This document shows positions 13,087 to 24,329 of a stretch of DNA of 64,000 bases, piece by piece. Each line of letters opens with the position of its first letter. The stretch's first letter is position 1. The position numbers and the translations under genes were made by a program. The notes beneath the pieces were generated by a model. It had not been told where the DNA came from and did not search any database. It saw only the letters and a program-made list of their open reading frames with translations. Origin of the DNA: Thereva unica (lineage: Eukaryota; Arthropoda; Insecta; Diptera; Therevidae); assembly GCA_949987705.1 (NCBI GenBank), contig OX465281.1, positions 1,466,001-1,530,000 on the forward strand, given 5' to 3'.

Positions 13087-13092
13087 AATAAA
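13087..13092 (+). terminator. Polyadenylation signal of the Corin-like gene
   Basis: AATAAA lies about 410 bp after the stop codon in AT-rich 3' flank. It fits the end of this transcript and supports the stop at 12678 being a real 3' end for at least one isoform. Confidence 0.55.
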
Positions 13093-13199
13093 AGATTATT
13101 AGATAATTATTAAGTAAAGCTGGGTTTTTTGGAACGACAAACAATGCTATAACAATCAATTTTAAAATAGTGAATAATTACTGAATTAGAATCTATGCA

Positions 13200-13620
13200 C
13201 TATAAGATTTCACCATCGGTTAGATGGGCGATAACAGACGGGAAAGCCTCATTTTGTACTTTTCTGTATTTATTCGTACTTTTTGAAACTAGCGTGCGTG
13301 GGAGCGTGCATACGATCCTCCATATGTGATAATTCAGGCCCCAACATACGATAATCAAGCCAACAAGTTTCCTGGCATCCTTTCTACTGCTCCCCAACAA
13401 TTCCTTGGCCGTGATAAGAGACGGCATAGGAAGGAGCCGCTTAGAGTTGGTCAGTCCAGGCGCGAACAGTTCAGTATGTTTCATCAAAGTCGGATCAGCA
13501 AGGGGGCCTTTTCAGCCAATCAGTGGGTGCCTAATAGTCGGTATCAGGCCAATGAATACAATATTAGAGCCTTGTTTACCCGTGGCATCTCTGCCCCTTT
13601 TTATTGTCTTTGAAGTTCCG
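13200..13620 (-). mobile_element. LINE ORF2 C-terminal fragment (R1/jockey-type)
   Basis: Read on the minus strand, the decayed frame contains KELLGSSRKDARKLVG and CWGLNYHI, the C-terminal block that follows RNase H in many insect R1/jockey-clade LINEs. The stretch is clearly related to 53.2-53.5 kb (same order: CAACAATTCCTTGGCCG, GTATGTTTCATCAAAGTCGG, TTTGAAG-TCC-ATAACCCG). Stops and frameshifts show it is dead. Confidence 0.6.
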
Positions 13621-14491
13621 ATAACCCGGGACGGAAACAAAGGTATTGAAAACGCACAAGTCACCAAGTTAGCGCTTTGTCAGTCTAAAACTTATCGCCC
13701 TCATTGTCGCTTGGTTATCAAAAAGGACAAAGGATCCATTTATTTTTGTAGGCTACATTTCTCTACATTACCAAAATGAGACGAGCCTTTAGCGTTGCTG
13801 GCGGCGAAGTGGGTGTGGCCCCGGTTGTGGAAAAGTTAGCCATTCTTAGAATTTTCTTTAATTTAGTAGTGAAACCTGTAAGGTGCGTTTCTGTGCCAAC
13901 ACAGTACAGCTGCGTAAGTTACTACGCGTTTTATGATGATGCTGTTTATCCAGTACCAGTGTATACCCCATGTAGATACATAAGTTTTGCAGTAGACCGA
14001 CAAGGATCTGGCGTCCTGCTCATTGCAGTATCAATGTAATGGTTCCAGTTGAGTTGCGCATCCAACGTCATCTGGCTTGTTGTGAAAAAAGCCCATATTT
14101 AGAGTTAATCTTCTAGCACAGAAGGTGAATATTGAATTTGTTGAATCTAGACCTAACTAAAGATACGTACAAGTGTTTAGTGTTTGTGTTGAATTCCTTG
14201 GACCATCTTTTTAAAAATCCCAAGACTGAATTGCCCTTGGAGCAAATATAATTGATGTGGGTAGAGAAATCCAACTTACTTTCGAACCTAACCCCTATAT
14301 CGATTACAGAGTTAGCGCGGGAGACCTTGTTGACGAGAAAAGTATAGTCATGTTACATAACACCAAGTTTCCTACAAAAAGTCATGACCTTATATTTACT
14401 AATATTAAAGACCGCGTTGTTGTAGGAATACCAAGAGTAGAAGGTGTTAAGGGTCTGCTTGCAGAAGTTTGCAATCCTCTATACTTTTTAT
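13621..14491. other. Stretch without a recognised gene
   Basis: Open frames of about 87 and 121 codons on the plus strand have no recognisable motif. The flanks are transposon remnants, so this is probably anonymous repeat or unique filler between the LINE piece and the hAT-like element. Confidence 0.35.
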
Positions 14492-15790
14492 TAGAGATGC
14501 GCCGAATGTGCGGCCGAATATTCGTATTCGGTATATTCGGCGTGTTTTTTAATATTCGTGTTCGACCGAATATTCGGCTAGTTTGCCGAATAATTACCGA
14601 ATATTTAAATAGTATTATTTAAAGAGTTACATATGTTAAAGAGGCTTTATTCTGGAACCGTACATACATAGGTAGTATTTGTAAATGAAACAAACACTTC
14701 TTTGTGTAACCATATTTATTCAAAAAATCAAAAATTAACAAAAATGAGAATCCACACACGAGTCGACAGAAACTAGACCAATTTGAAACAAGTTTGCAAC
14801 TGCTTGTGTACGACTGCTCCTGCCGGTCGGAAGCAATATTCGGCTTGTACTTGGATTCAGCCGTTGCACCAACCCTTAATTTCGTAGTTGCATTCCGTCC
14901 TGACATCACCGAAAAATCTAAGTAACGAGTGTATGGTTGTGTGTGCTATGTCGAATGCGGCAATATAGAAAAAGTTGAAAGTAGACCGACATTTGCGTTG
15001 CATGTGTTTCATTCATGGAATAATCCGTCAAGTCCATTTGAATACACACTTCTATATTGTCTGGCACCGAATGCAACGCATGTACAGCTTGGAAATGACA
15101 CCAGCTTCAGTTACGGGGTTGCATTTGTACGTGCCAAAGTTTATTGAACAAAATCTTCGTCAGCTCAGAATAGCGATTGATGAAAAATCGGTAGCGCTTG
15201 TGTGTGGACAAAGGTTTCATTTTGGTTGCAAACTGGTTGAGAGCGTGATAATGGTGAAAACAATTTGAAACTGGGATTGCAAATCCGTCGACCCATGTGC
15301 GTGGGGCCTCAATGTTTATGGAATTCTTGTTTTAGTCCCTTATTTTTTGGCGATAATTCTATCACGCGAAAAATTACAATAAAAGAAAGAGCGGCGCATT
15401 GAGTGTAGTGATGAGCAAGACTTTTCTTGCAGTTCTTCCTTTTATTGTACATTTAGCATGACCAAAGCAAGAACAAGACAAAATCAAGATACTACTACAA
15501 GATCAAGATAGCACTTGCTATCACTAAATGCCTAAAGTCTTGCAGTGATTAGCAAAAAGTCTTTCTAAAATTAGAGACTAGTCTTGCTCATCTTGAGTGA
15601 GCGAGCCGAGCTAGTGCGAAGTGCTCAAGGGGTGGGCGAACGCTGCTACTCGCAGATCGCTTCGCCGTCCTATATGAACTGCGCAAAAATTAACCGAATA
15701 ATTCGGCCGAATGTTCGGTTCGGTACATTTTTGACCGAATATTCGGCCGAATATTCGTATTCGGTCGAAGCCATATTCGGCGCATCTCTA
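14492..15790. mobile_element. Non-autonomous hAT-like DNA transposon, ~1.3 kb
   Basis: The ends are inverted copies: TAGAGATGCGCCGAAT at the left and its reverse complement ATTCGGCGCATCTCTA at the right. Both are followed inward by many CCGAATATTCGG-type blocks. A TAGAG- terminus is typical of hAT elements. The flanking 8-mers (ctttttat and cttgtaga) agree at only four positions, so the target-site duplication is decayed or absent. I saw no convincing transposase; interior frames are under 100 codons. A second, smaller inverted-repeat element is nested at 15.4-15.6 kb. Confidence 0.6.
15410..15592. mobile_element. Nested MITE inside the hAT-like element
   Basis: GATGAGCAAGAC at 15410 is answered by GTCTTGCTCATC ending at 15592. 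The interior is rich in related AGCAAGA/TCTTGC words that would fold on themselves. The heptamer TTGAGTG lies just left (15399-15405) and immediately right (15593-15599), consistent with a target-site duplication. No coding capacity. Confidence 0.55.
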
Positions 15791-15830
15791 CTTGTAGATA
15801 GGTGGTAAAGTGGAAAAGGCGGAGGACCGT

Positions 15831-15906
15831 GGGGCTGCCCGGGATTCGAACCCGGGACCTTTGGGATAGTAGTCAAACGCCTTACCCCTAGACTACCGAG
15901 GGCCCC
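15831..15906 (-). pseudogene. tRNA-like pseudogene / tRNA-derived SINE head
   Basis: On the minus strand a 76-nt stretch has a good A box (TAGTCTAGGGG), a perfect B box (GGTTCGAATCC) and an intact T arm (CCGGG-TTCGAAT-CCCGG). The acceptor stem has three mismatches, and the central region does not form a normal anticodon stem, so it should not be a working tRNA. Internal Pol III promoters kept without a cloverleaf are the mark of tRNA-derived SINEs. It lies 40 bp from the right end of the hAT-like element. Confidence 0.6.
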
Positions 15907-17199
15907 AATATAGGGTATGTACCTAGGTGCACGCGTACTCAATTATTTGCGGAAATTGAAAAATAAGAAAAAACAACAAAATTGTAAATTCCCTCACATT
16001 TACCCGAAATATTCTGCCTACTTCACTGCTTTCCCCCTCGAGAAATAATATGTAAATTTAATTCAAAATTTTGCACATTTTCTTTGCGATGTCTTAAAAA
16101 TGACAACTTCAATCGATTTTGCTCACTCAACATCTAAGTCAGCAAGACTCGCAGGAAGGAAGGAACAGCGCTCACATAACAAAGCCTCCCGAATTAAGAA
16201 CGTGGCCCTGTCTCCGATTGTGTGTACGGCCAAGGAAACATTATATTGTAAGTGATGAAATTACCTCACATTTCCCAAAACTTTATCTTGAGTTCTAAAC
16301 AAAAAACGAGTCTTGCTAGATCTCAAAATGAATTCTTCATTCAAAACCGAAAATTCCATTAGAAACTTTCTCTTGCCGACAAAGCAGCCGGAATATTCCA
16401 GTCATACACTCGTGCATACATATGCACGAGTATGTAAATAAATATGCCCGCTCCGTGTGCCGTGATGTGCTGTGATGTAAACAAAAATTCAAAATTATTC
16501 CGGGCTCGTTTTCAATTCACAAAAAGCCTCGGCGGCCCCCCCTTGGCCCACAACACCTGTCGTCCTTGTGGCAGAAGCTCGAAACGCAAAATACGAGGAA
16601 CAGGTGAGTGGTGACTAAGCTTTCGTGTGTGTCACAAGAACACACCGTCGTCACCCCTCGGGGGTAATCTCTCCGAGAAACGCCGGGATGAATCACCCGA
16701 CCCGACACCTCATAGGAGCATTTCGTGAATACTAAATTCCCCAAATTAGCCTAGCCGCCTCCTCTCAGTGCAATTAGAAGAAGTTCGTCGAGGAACTTGA
16801 ATGTGGTTCCGAGAATTCGAATCCGGAGCGTGCAAAACCCTTTCCAGTCAAGGTAACGAAAGGTTTCTGCCTACAGAGAAGTCTGAATGTTTCTGCGGTC
16901 AAGCAGGAGGGAAATTCGCTGGGTATGGGTTATTTTTGTCCAGAAGTAAAACCAGAAATCACGTGCCCTGGCCCTGGAAGCGAGCAGGCTAAAAATAGGC
17001 GCAAGCCCCCGAACAAGTCGTAATACAATTCTTCTAAACTCGATCCGCCCCCGACCAGTGTGCAGTTGATGTAATGGAACAGGTTTGGCACTTCTTGCTC
17101 ATTCGGATGCAGCATGGGTTTCTGCACATTTCGCCAAGTGTCTATAGTCATGCAGCTGCCTCGAGCTGGAAATTGCAGAAGACTTTAGACTTTGCAAGC

Positions 17200-18195
17200 T
17201 GATGGGGACAGTCCCCGAAAATACTGAATACGCAACTTCTACACCGCCTCCGGCGAATTCAGCACGTTAAGCTCTGGTCAAATCTTCTCGAATACCTCGA
17301 ATCTGGAGCCAGGGAAATTCTTGCGTCGAGCTTATTTCACCTTCACAGATTCCGAGCAGCTGCCTGTAGCCGAGGTGTGGGGCCGGGCTGGGGGCGAAGC
17401 ACTCAAAAGCACAAACAACCCGAGCAGCGGCGTGTTTCCTCGTCAGACAGAATGACTCATCCACGTATTACGAACGAAGCAAGAGAACCCCACACCGCCG
17501 ACTCCCCGGAGGAGATTCCTTGTTTGATTTCTGCTGCTGCTGGCAGCCATATGGTTGTTGTTGTTCATCGCTGTCGTAATGGGGCCCATCCCGCGGCCCC
17601 GCCGACCCCTTGGCCCACAATTCCGGCTCGGGCGCCCAGTAGTGTTGGGACTATTGGGGCTGCTCGTATACACAACCAAGGCAGCTCCGCCGTGCTGTGT
17701 GATGACGAATTTCTCTGTTCGGGTCGGGTTTCGTGCATTGCGCGTTGTTTTTCATTTCATTTTTTTTTTCAAACGGGAATTATTCAAGTAGAGCAGCCCG
17801 ATAAGTTGCAGTCTGGAGAATCTGGGTAGTCGTCGGGCTCCGTACACGAGAAACCTCTGAAAACCTCAGTTTTACGGAGGGAACGACCTTTACGGTAGCA
17901 AGTGACCTTTCCGCGGTGCGGTACAGAAGCAGAGCCTCGCACGAGGAGCTGTTGATTCTACATTCCGCCAAAATTCGAGTGTTCAGTGACTAATCGTGAT
18001 AAAAATTTCAATTAATTCGTGTTCTGCGGTAATCTGTGCTGTTATCAGTGAAATCCTAAAGAAGCCACGGCTGTGAAGAGTGGAGGCTGCTGCAGCAGTA
18101 GTTGAGCCCAAACAATGAGAGCAGAAGAGCCCGGCTGCAGAGTGCAGACGAAAAGTGATTAAACTTTAGTGTAGGAACTCCTTGAAAAAACAACA
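17200..18195 (+). promoter_or_regulatory. CpG-rich upstream region and 5' leader of an orphan first exon
   Basis: Base composition changes sharply here to GC- and CpG-rich sequence, unlike the AT-rich flanks, and leads directly into a start codon and splice donor at 18196-18222. The 150-codon open frame at 17377-17829 is likely a by-product of this composition; it has no recognisable domain. Promoter assignment is inference from composition and position. Confidence 0.35.
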
Positions 18196-18222
18196 ATGAC
18201 GTCACAGTACATTCTACTCAAG
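18196..18222 (+). CDS. Orphan coding first exon (9 codons)
   Basis: ATG at 18196, in context CAACAATGAC, begins MTSQYILLK, and the exon ends at a strong donor (AAG|GTAAGC) in phase 0. The next coding genes on this strand cannot be its continuation: Shark has its own start, and the 52-kb exon would hit a stop in this phase. The rest of the gene must lie in exons I did not recognise or beyond the right edge. It could also be a chance ATG in a noncoding 5' exon whose donor is real. Confidence 0.35.
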
Positions 18223-19240
18223 GTAAGCGCGGAGTGGGGAATTGTTTACATCCATTAAAAGGCGAGATTAACTCGAATCAAGTCGTTTTAGAAAGTAATG
18301 AAACTCAATATAAAAACGAATGTAGAACAGGAAGCGAACAGATTTGTTTTTCAGTTGAGATTTATTGCCGATTGGGGTAAAAGCTGACTACTATCCGATC
18401 CGCGAGTTTACGCTGAAAATCAATGGCATCGCTACAAGAAATAAATCCAATAAATGGGGAGCAGTGATACGCACACACTGCTCAGAGGTGATAGGGTGAT
18501 ATGTTTTCTCAATTCTTGATTGCTTCTGGAGATTAAAATGTGTAACAATCCACAAAATGCACTCAGATTGCTCCCGTCGTGAACAGGGCTTATCTATGTT
18601 TGTAATTGTGTTATCGCAGTGTAACCTTTGCATTCCAGCGCCACTCCAAATAAAATAATTAGCTTATAACTTCTTTATCCTTAAATGTTGTGATGAATCA
18701 CTGTTTACTTCGTGTGGAAGCAATAATTTTATTAATTTCCTTAAGCACAGGCGTAAATGTGAGTCATGCACTACCGATTAAATAAATGTCTTGGCGTTCA
18801 TATTTATTTCATTCATTAGTCTCTATACTATAGGATGTTATCCAAACATATATGTATGTATTTGTTACCTTCAGGTAAATATTTACAAGAAAAGTCGGCG
18901 TTTGAAAATAGACTTGTTCATATTCATTGATCTGAATCATTGATGTTCATATGGATCTGAAAAGTTTTCAAGATGAACAGTTTTTCCAAATGGGAAACTT
19001 TTAAATTCGCACTCATGTGAACACTACACCGTACAATGAAATTTATCATATTTTTGTATGTCTCAACTGAAACATCTTTTTGGTGAGTCGGGATACTTTA
19101 GATATCTTCAAGGCGGAGGGCCGAGTATTGAACTCTGTTTTGTTGACTAAAACCTAAGCTATAAGAGATATGGATCTAAGGGGCTGCCTTGAAAGCTTTC
19201 TTTCTAGCAGTTCAAAGTAGTCATAGATGGCGTTGAATCT
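18223..19240. other. Stretch without a recognised gene
   Basis: AT-rich sequence following the 18.2-kb donor, probably the start of a long intron. I found no exon, RNA gene or clear repeat end in it. Confidence 0.35.
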
Positions 19241-19850
19241 AAACTCCAGACCGTAATCTAGGGGTCAATTCTATCACTCGTACTTATAGTAGTGGTCTCC
19301 TCTTAATCACCCCCAATCCACGTCACAGTTTCGCTGATGACGGTACTCTTCGTTGCTCGTACGCCTTCGACAATATAAGACAAGCACGGCCAGACCTCGT
19401 CTTCTTGATCGCGAACTGATGTCCAATTCAATCAACCAGGATATCGATTCATTTTTAATAGGAGCCACAAGAGTCATGTCGAATTTAACGCCTCCAAAAC
19501 GAAATGCTGTCCTCTAATAAAACCTGCACCAATCTTTCTTCTATCTCAGTGGATGGTGTTAATATAACGGCTGGCCCCGAACTTCACATCCTACGCGTAA
19601 CTTTAACTGAGGATCTGGGTTGGAATGATCACCATTCTCCAAACAATTACCCCAAGGTGTCTGGGAACCCTTAAGAAAGAGATGCATCTACAAATCGTAC
19701 ACCCGGCTCTCCACCCACTGGGCTGAAATTTCAAAAACCACATTAGCAAGAGTTGACAAAGTACAAAACCCCGCAAAACTAGCCGGGAAATACACTTTTT
19801 GTGCCGCCATTGAATTCATAGTCTGTAAGGTTCGTAAAAAGGGGGTGCAG
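19240..19850 (+). mobile_element. Jockey-like LINE fragment (reverse-transcriptase region)
   Basis: Decayed plus-strand sequence encodes, across frames, SFADDGTL-like and LLDRELMSN-like blocks, a 'SVDGVNITAGPELHIL' block and a following 'W' and 'CLGTLKK' region, as in the palm and thumb of jockey-type reverse transcriptases. The same series occurs at 23.27-23.65 kb, so both are copies of one family. Many stops. Confidence 0.6.
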
Positions 19851-22660
19851 GCACACGGATCGCGTCCGCTCTTCTGGGTTTATGGGAATAAGGTAGTACT
19901 AATAACATTTTGTAAGGAGTGGAGCAAATGGAGTCATCATCGATTAATCTGAGGGCTCTTTTTCGTTCTTTATCTTCTTCTTCTTTAAAGGCTCTACAAC
20001 CGGGATTCGATTCTGGCCTCTCGCCAATAAATGTTCGATTCTGACCTCTCGCAATAAATGTCAGAACATTAGAGGTTAAACCACACCGAAGTCACATTCC
20101 GCCACATCCCCCGCTACAAAACCAAACCAACTCCAGAAGCGCATTATAATTCCACTAATAGTGGGACTTCTGGAGCCGCTCCACCTCCACAGCGAAAGAT
20201 ATGATAAAATATCAAGCTCCAATACTCTAAAACATTGGTTTCCAAACTTTATGATACTGCCCGAACTATAACCCCTTGCTCCTCCGCGCAACGGTTTTGC
20301 ACCCTGCGCGTCACGAGTCCCGAAGAAGTACCTACTAAGGGTGTGCGTGAAAAACTTGTTCAGGCCGCGATGTCATTCAAGTGTCCGGCAAAGAAGAATT
20401 TGAGAAAAACAGAGATGCCAGTTAGTCGGGCTTGGATTTGCTGTCGGCTATCACCTGATAAAGAATTGATAGATTTTATCAATGACAGCTGGGATAGTTG
20501 GAACCACTGCTGACATAAAAGAAACGTATGCTCCATATAATGTAACATAAACTCCGCCGTCGCCTGGTCCCCAACCCAGGGTGTGGAAGGAGGAGGGTGG
20601 AGGATCTGCCGAATTGACCAGAATCAGGAAACCAAAGAAACTAGGCAAGAAACCGCATTTTTAAAGCGGCACCGACAGCAGCGTATCCGTTGCGGGGACA
20701 TCCCGCTCGGACCGCCAGCTAACGGATCAAAGAAAGAAGAATGTAGCATTAAGCTCCGTTCAAATAAGCGCATTATATTCTGTCATTAGAATGAAAGTCC
20801 CCTTGCATATGTGCCATAGCATGATCCCATGACAGCATTGCAAAAAATAAATCTGCAATTGTCGAATGAATTTTTTTTAGAATGAATGTTTTACTTACAG
20901 CATAATCACGGTTTTCGGCATGTCTTCATATCTGAAACTCGATATTCAAATTGTCTCTAACTCGTCATCACAGAATATAATATAAAAAATAAATAATTCA
21001 ACCATTTTCCCACTTGCTGAAAGTTAAACAGAAACACCATCGAACTACGCGAGTCTTTGAATAGATCTCTATTCAAAGACGCGAGTACTACGAACGACTC
21101 TGACTGTTCTTTACACTCAAACCTCTATTCCAGTACATTTTCCTCTCAATTCTAGTCTAAAACTCGCTGTAAATAAGCGTAAAAGAGAACTCTCTTTTTC
21201 TCTTTTCTTAGTCACAAATTGACATTTCAAACTGTCAAGCCTTCATTGTCATTAATGTGGTCGAAAGGCTAGATCAATCGTTCAATTCTGGTGCCTCATG
21301 AGTTCGTCGCTATTTGTTTATTGAAATCTTATTTTGCAATTTTTGTTGTTAACTTGTAGAATGGACTTGCTGTAATTTTGTGTTTTAGTTCTTGTGTTTA
21401 GTTTTGTTTCTATCGCATTTTTAACATCCTCAGTTTTGTGTTTATGTGAGTAATAATCATTCCGTCTTTAGTTGGTTTTTTTGCACACTTTTCAGCGTTT
21501 ATTTTCTATTCCACCTGTGGCATTGACACTTCTGCACGAAATTTCCAAGAATCCATGCCGATCATTCCCATATTTGGCGTGAATACCACTAATTCTGGCT
21601 TTATCAAGATATTGAGTCCACGTTTCAAGGAAATTAAAGCTCTTGTCCGATGGGCAACGTAACAACAAATCAGTCCCATTGTGGGCAAATTGAACTCAAT
21701 TAAGTCAAGGAAGCCCGAAAGAAAGACTGCTGTTCTAATGAGTGAGATTACCACTACGTCGCTAGACATTTTTCTAAGATAAATTAGCTGTGCTGCTGTC
21801 GTTTTGTCCATATTTCACTTGAACTTTGCACTTACTTTGTGCCATGCCAACAAATGGAGGAGACAAGGTTGAGCACCGCGGTGCTCTAGCAGAGCATAAC
21901 ATATGTTGCCAGTCGTCGATATCGCTGTGCATGAATGCAGCTTATTACTGGCAGGAGATGAAAGAAGGGCCTTCAGGGTTACTGACTGGTGTAATTGTAA
22001 ATATTAATTGACGACCGGATCCCAGGGAATCGCTGCAGATGTGCCGAACGTGTCGCGCGGCAAGATTCCACTGTTTGCGTTTGGGTTTGTTGTGATAAAG
22101 AATGTAAACAGAGAAAGGCTTATAGCCAGTGGTCAAGCATGCACGGGCCGAGGGAGTTTATCATAGGAGCATTATCGCAGATATTTTAATTAATATCGAA
22201 AAGTAAAAATAATTATTGCTCATTTCCTAATATAGACATTTTTGGACATTTGCGAAACAATAAAGCTTTTGAAAATTTCGCAAGGCTAATCCAGTCGAGA
22301 TGGAATTTCTCTAACCGGTTTTGTTTTGTGTGAAAAGCATGACAAAATCTTTGAATACCGAAAATACCAGAAAAATTATATCGATTCGGCCGTAAAATTT
22401 TGGAAACAAAAAGATCAAGCGTCTTCACGCTTGTACGGATCTCGCAAAACGAGGAATACGTAATTGACTACGTCTGATCATAGAAGATTCGTAATCATAC
22501 AAAATACAGTAAAAACTCGAAATTATTTATTACTTTAACCAGAGTTTAAATTATTAGTGTTACTTGATATTTACTGCGGTATGCCTTAAAATTCTAGCTC
22601 GAGATAAGCTAAAATCAACCAATTAAGGCCCCATCAAAAACTTAATTATCTGGAGTAAAA
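19851..22660. other. Repeat-rich intergenic stretch
   Basis: It holds a short tandem duplication (TTCGATTCTG-CCTCTCGC-AATAAATG, about 20015-20065), a repeat at 20655-20740 that recurs inverted at 33.8 kb, and a small palindrome at 21052-21079. A 101-codon minus-strand frame (21506-21811) is open but matches nothing I know. No gene is supported. Confidence 0.4.
21052..21079. repeat. Perfect small palindrome
   Basis: GTCTTTGAATAGA-TC-TCTATTCAAAGAC is a 13-bp stem around a 2-bp centre. On both sides it is bordered by CGCGA/GCGAG and ACTACG words. It may be the core of a decayed hairpin element. Confidence 0.5.
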
Positions 22661-22689
22661 ATGGGTACCAAATTTCGTTTAAACTCGCA

Positions 22690-23938
22690 CAGAAATTTTT
22701 CTTCAGCACTCTCGAGGTGTATAAATGCCTCAAAGAGCTTGACGTCAATAAATCCACTGGCCCTGACAACATTCCCCCTATGGAACTCAAGAAATCTGCC
22801 TCCCCTTTGGCTAAACCTCGACGCGAACTTTTCGCCCTATCATACTTCTCCAGAATTTGGGCAATCTCCTGAAAACTAGCTTATGCTCAGCCCATTCCGA
22901 AAAAAGGTGAAGCCCGCGTCTCTTTAAACTACCGCCCAACAGCAATTACTTCTATTACTGCTGGGAAAATATCTAGATTGCAACTAAATCATGAAAAGAT
23001 CTACTGGCGACCTTTTAGTGTGTCTGGCCGAGAATCTCAACCAAAGCATCCATCGACTGGACTGGTTGCTCTAGATATTTCCAAGGCTTTGGACAAAGCA
23101 AGGCATTCCGATCTGCTGACTAAACTCCAACCTATTGTTATCGACTCAGTTCTAAGGAAATGGATGGAGGGCTTTCTTTCTGACCGTTCAATCAAGCTAG
23201 TATTGCATGGCGTCGAATCTCTCCTGCTTTCTTTCTTATATTCATTAATGATTTGCTCTCAATCCCCACCAACGCACTTCATAGTTTCGCCGATGACGGT
23301 ACTCTGCGTTTCTCCTACGCCTTCGACAGCATAAGACAAGCAAGTGCCAGACCTTGTCTTTTAGACCGTGAGCTTATGTCCAACACTCTTAACAAGGATA
23401 TTGAACTCATTGTTGATTGGGGCCGCACGCAATAATCGTGTCGAATTCAACCCACGAAAACACAGTACTGTCTTATTTCCACCAAAACCTGCGCAGACCT
23501 TCCTTCCCCTTTTTCAGTGAGCAAGGATAATGTAACAGCTGACACATCTCCTAACAACCTGAATTTTATCAAACGATCTGCGATGGAATAATCACATATT
23601 CCAAGTCGCCAAACAATCGTATCAATGCCTCGGATTCCTTAAGAGATGCAAATTCCTCCTCTCGCCAGCTGCACTGGCTCACCCTCACACACTATAGCCC
23701 ACCTCTTCACGCACATCATGGTTTAGTAGTTCGCTTGTATAGAACAACTCGATAGTGGAATTGTCGTCCGTTGTCGGTTTTTCCGCATGAATATAACATG
23801 TCCTAATCTATCCCTCCTCTTCTATCCTTCTGATCAAGCTTACTACTAGACATTGTACCATGTCTTGAACGACACGACGGACTAGTAGTACAAAGGGTGA
23901 CTCCTCGGTTTGACCATGTCACATAAAAAAAAAAAACT
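22690..23938 (+). mobile_element. 5'-truncated jockey-like LINE with poly(A) tail
   Basis: Frames interrupted by stops encode ordered reverse-transcriptase blocks: DVNKSTGPDNIPPMELKK, PIPKKGEARVSLNYRP, STGLVALDISKALDKARH, then SFADDGTLRFSYA and a thumb region. The 3' UTR ends in a run of 12 A at about 23925-23936. The tail is shared with 10.38-10.51 kb. Loss of the 5' half and the broken frames show a dead copy. Confidence 0.75.
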
Positions 23939-24329
23939 ATTTGTCAGTCTTTGCACTAAATATGCATGTCTTCTATAGCATGCACTATAGTCCTTACGGG
24001 GCTCGGGCCTCGTCTAAATGAATCAATGCTTTCGTTCTATCTTTTTTTTAGTATGGGTTCAACGAAGTGATTGGTCTGTAGGTTTTGCAGTTCCAATTCA
24101 CCTTTTTGTGGATTAGACTGGCAGGTGGGGCTGATAGTGCAACCAAAGCAATTAGCCGACGATCTGACGAAGCAGTGAGGTTTTTGTGGAAACTAGTTTT
24201 CCCATCGCAGAATTGTTATAAGTTGCTGCGATATTACATGGCTTCATTTGTACTGTAGGACACTATATCAAAAGAATATCCACAGAGAGCAGTCTTATCT
24301 CCACTTCTGTGGCTCCATGCATGTTGTGT

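Noticed and set aside
15831..15906. Functional tRNA gene on the minus strand
   Set aside because: Three acceptor-stem mismatches and no normal anticodon stem; called a tRNA-like pseudogene instead.
17377..17829. 150-codon plus-strand open frame
   Set aside because: It lies in a GC/CpG-rich block where stops are rare, has an overlapping antisense frame, and shows no domain; more likely promoter or 5' leader sequence.
21506..21811. 101-codon minus-strand open frame with hydrophobic segments
   Set aside because: No recognisable family, no linked exons, and repeat-rich surroundings. Kept only as an unexplained frame.
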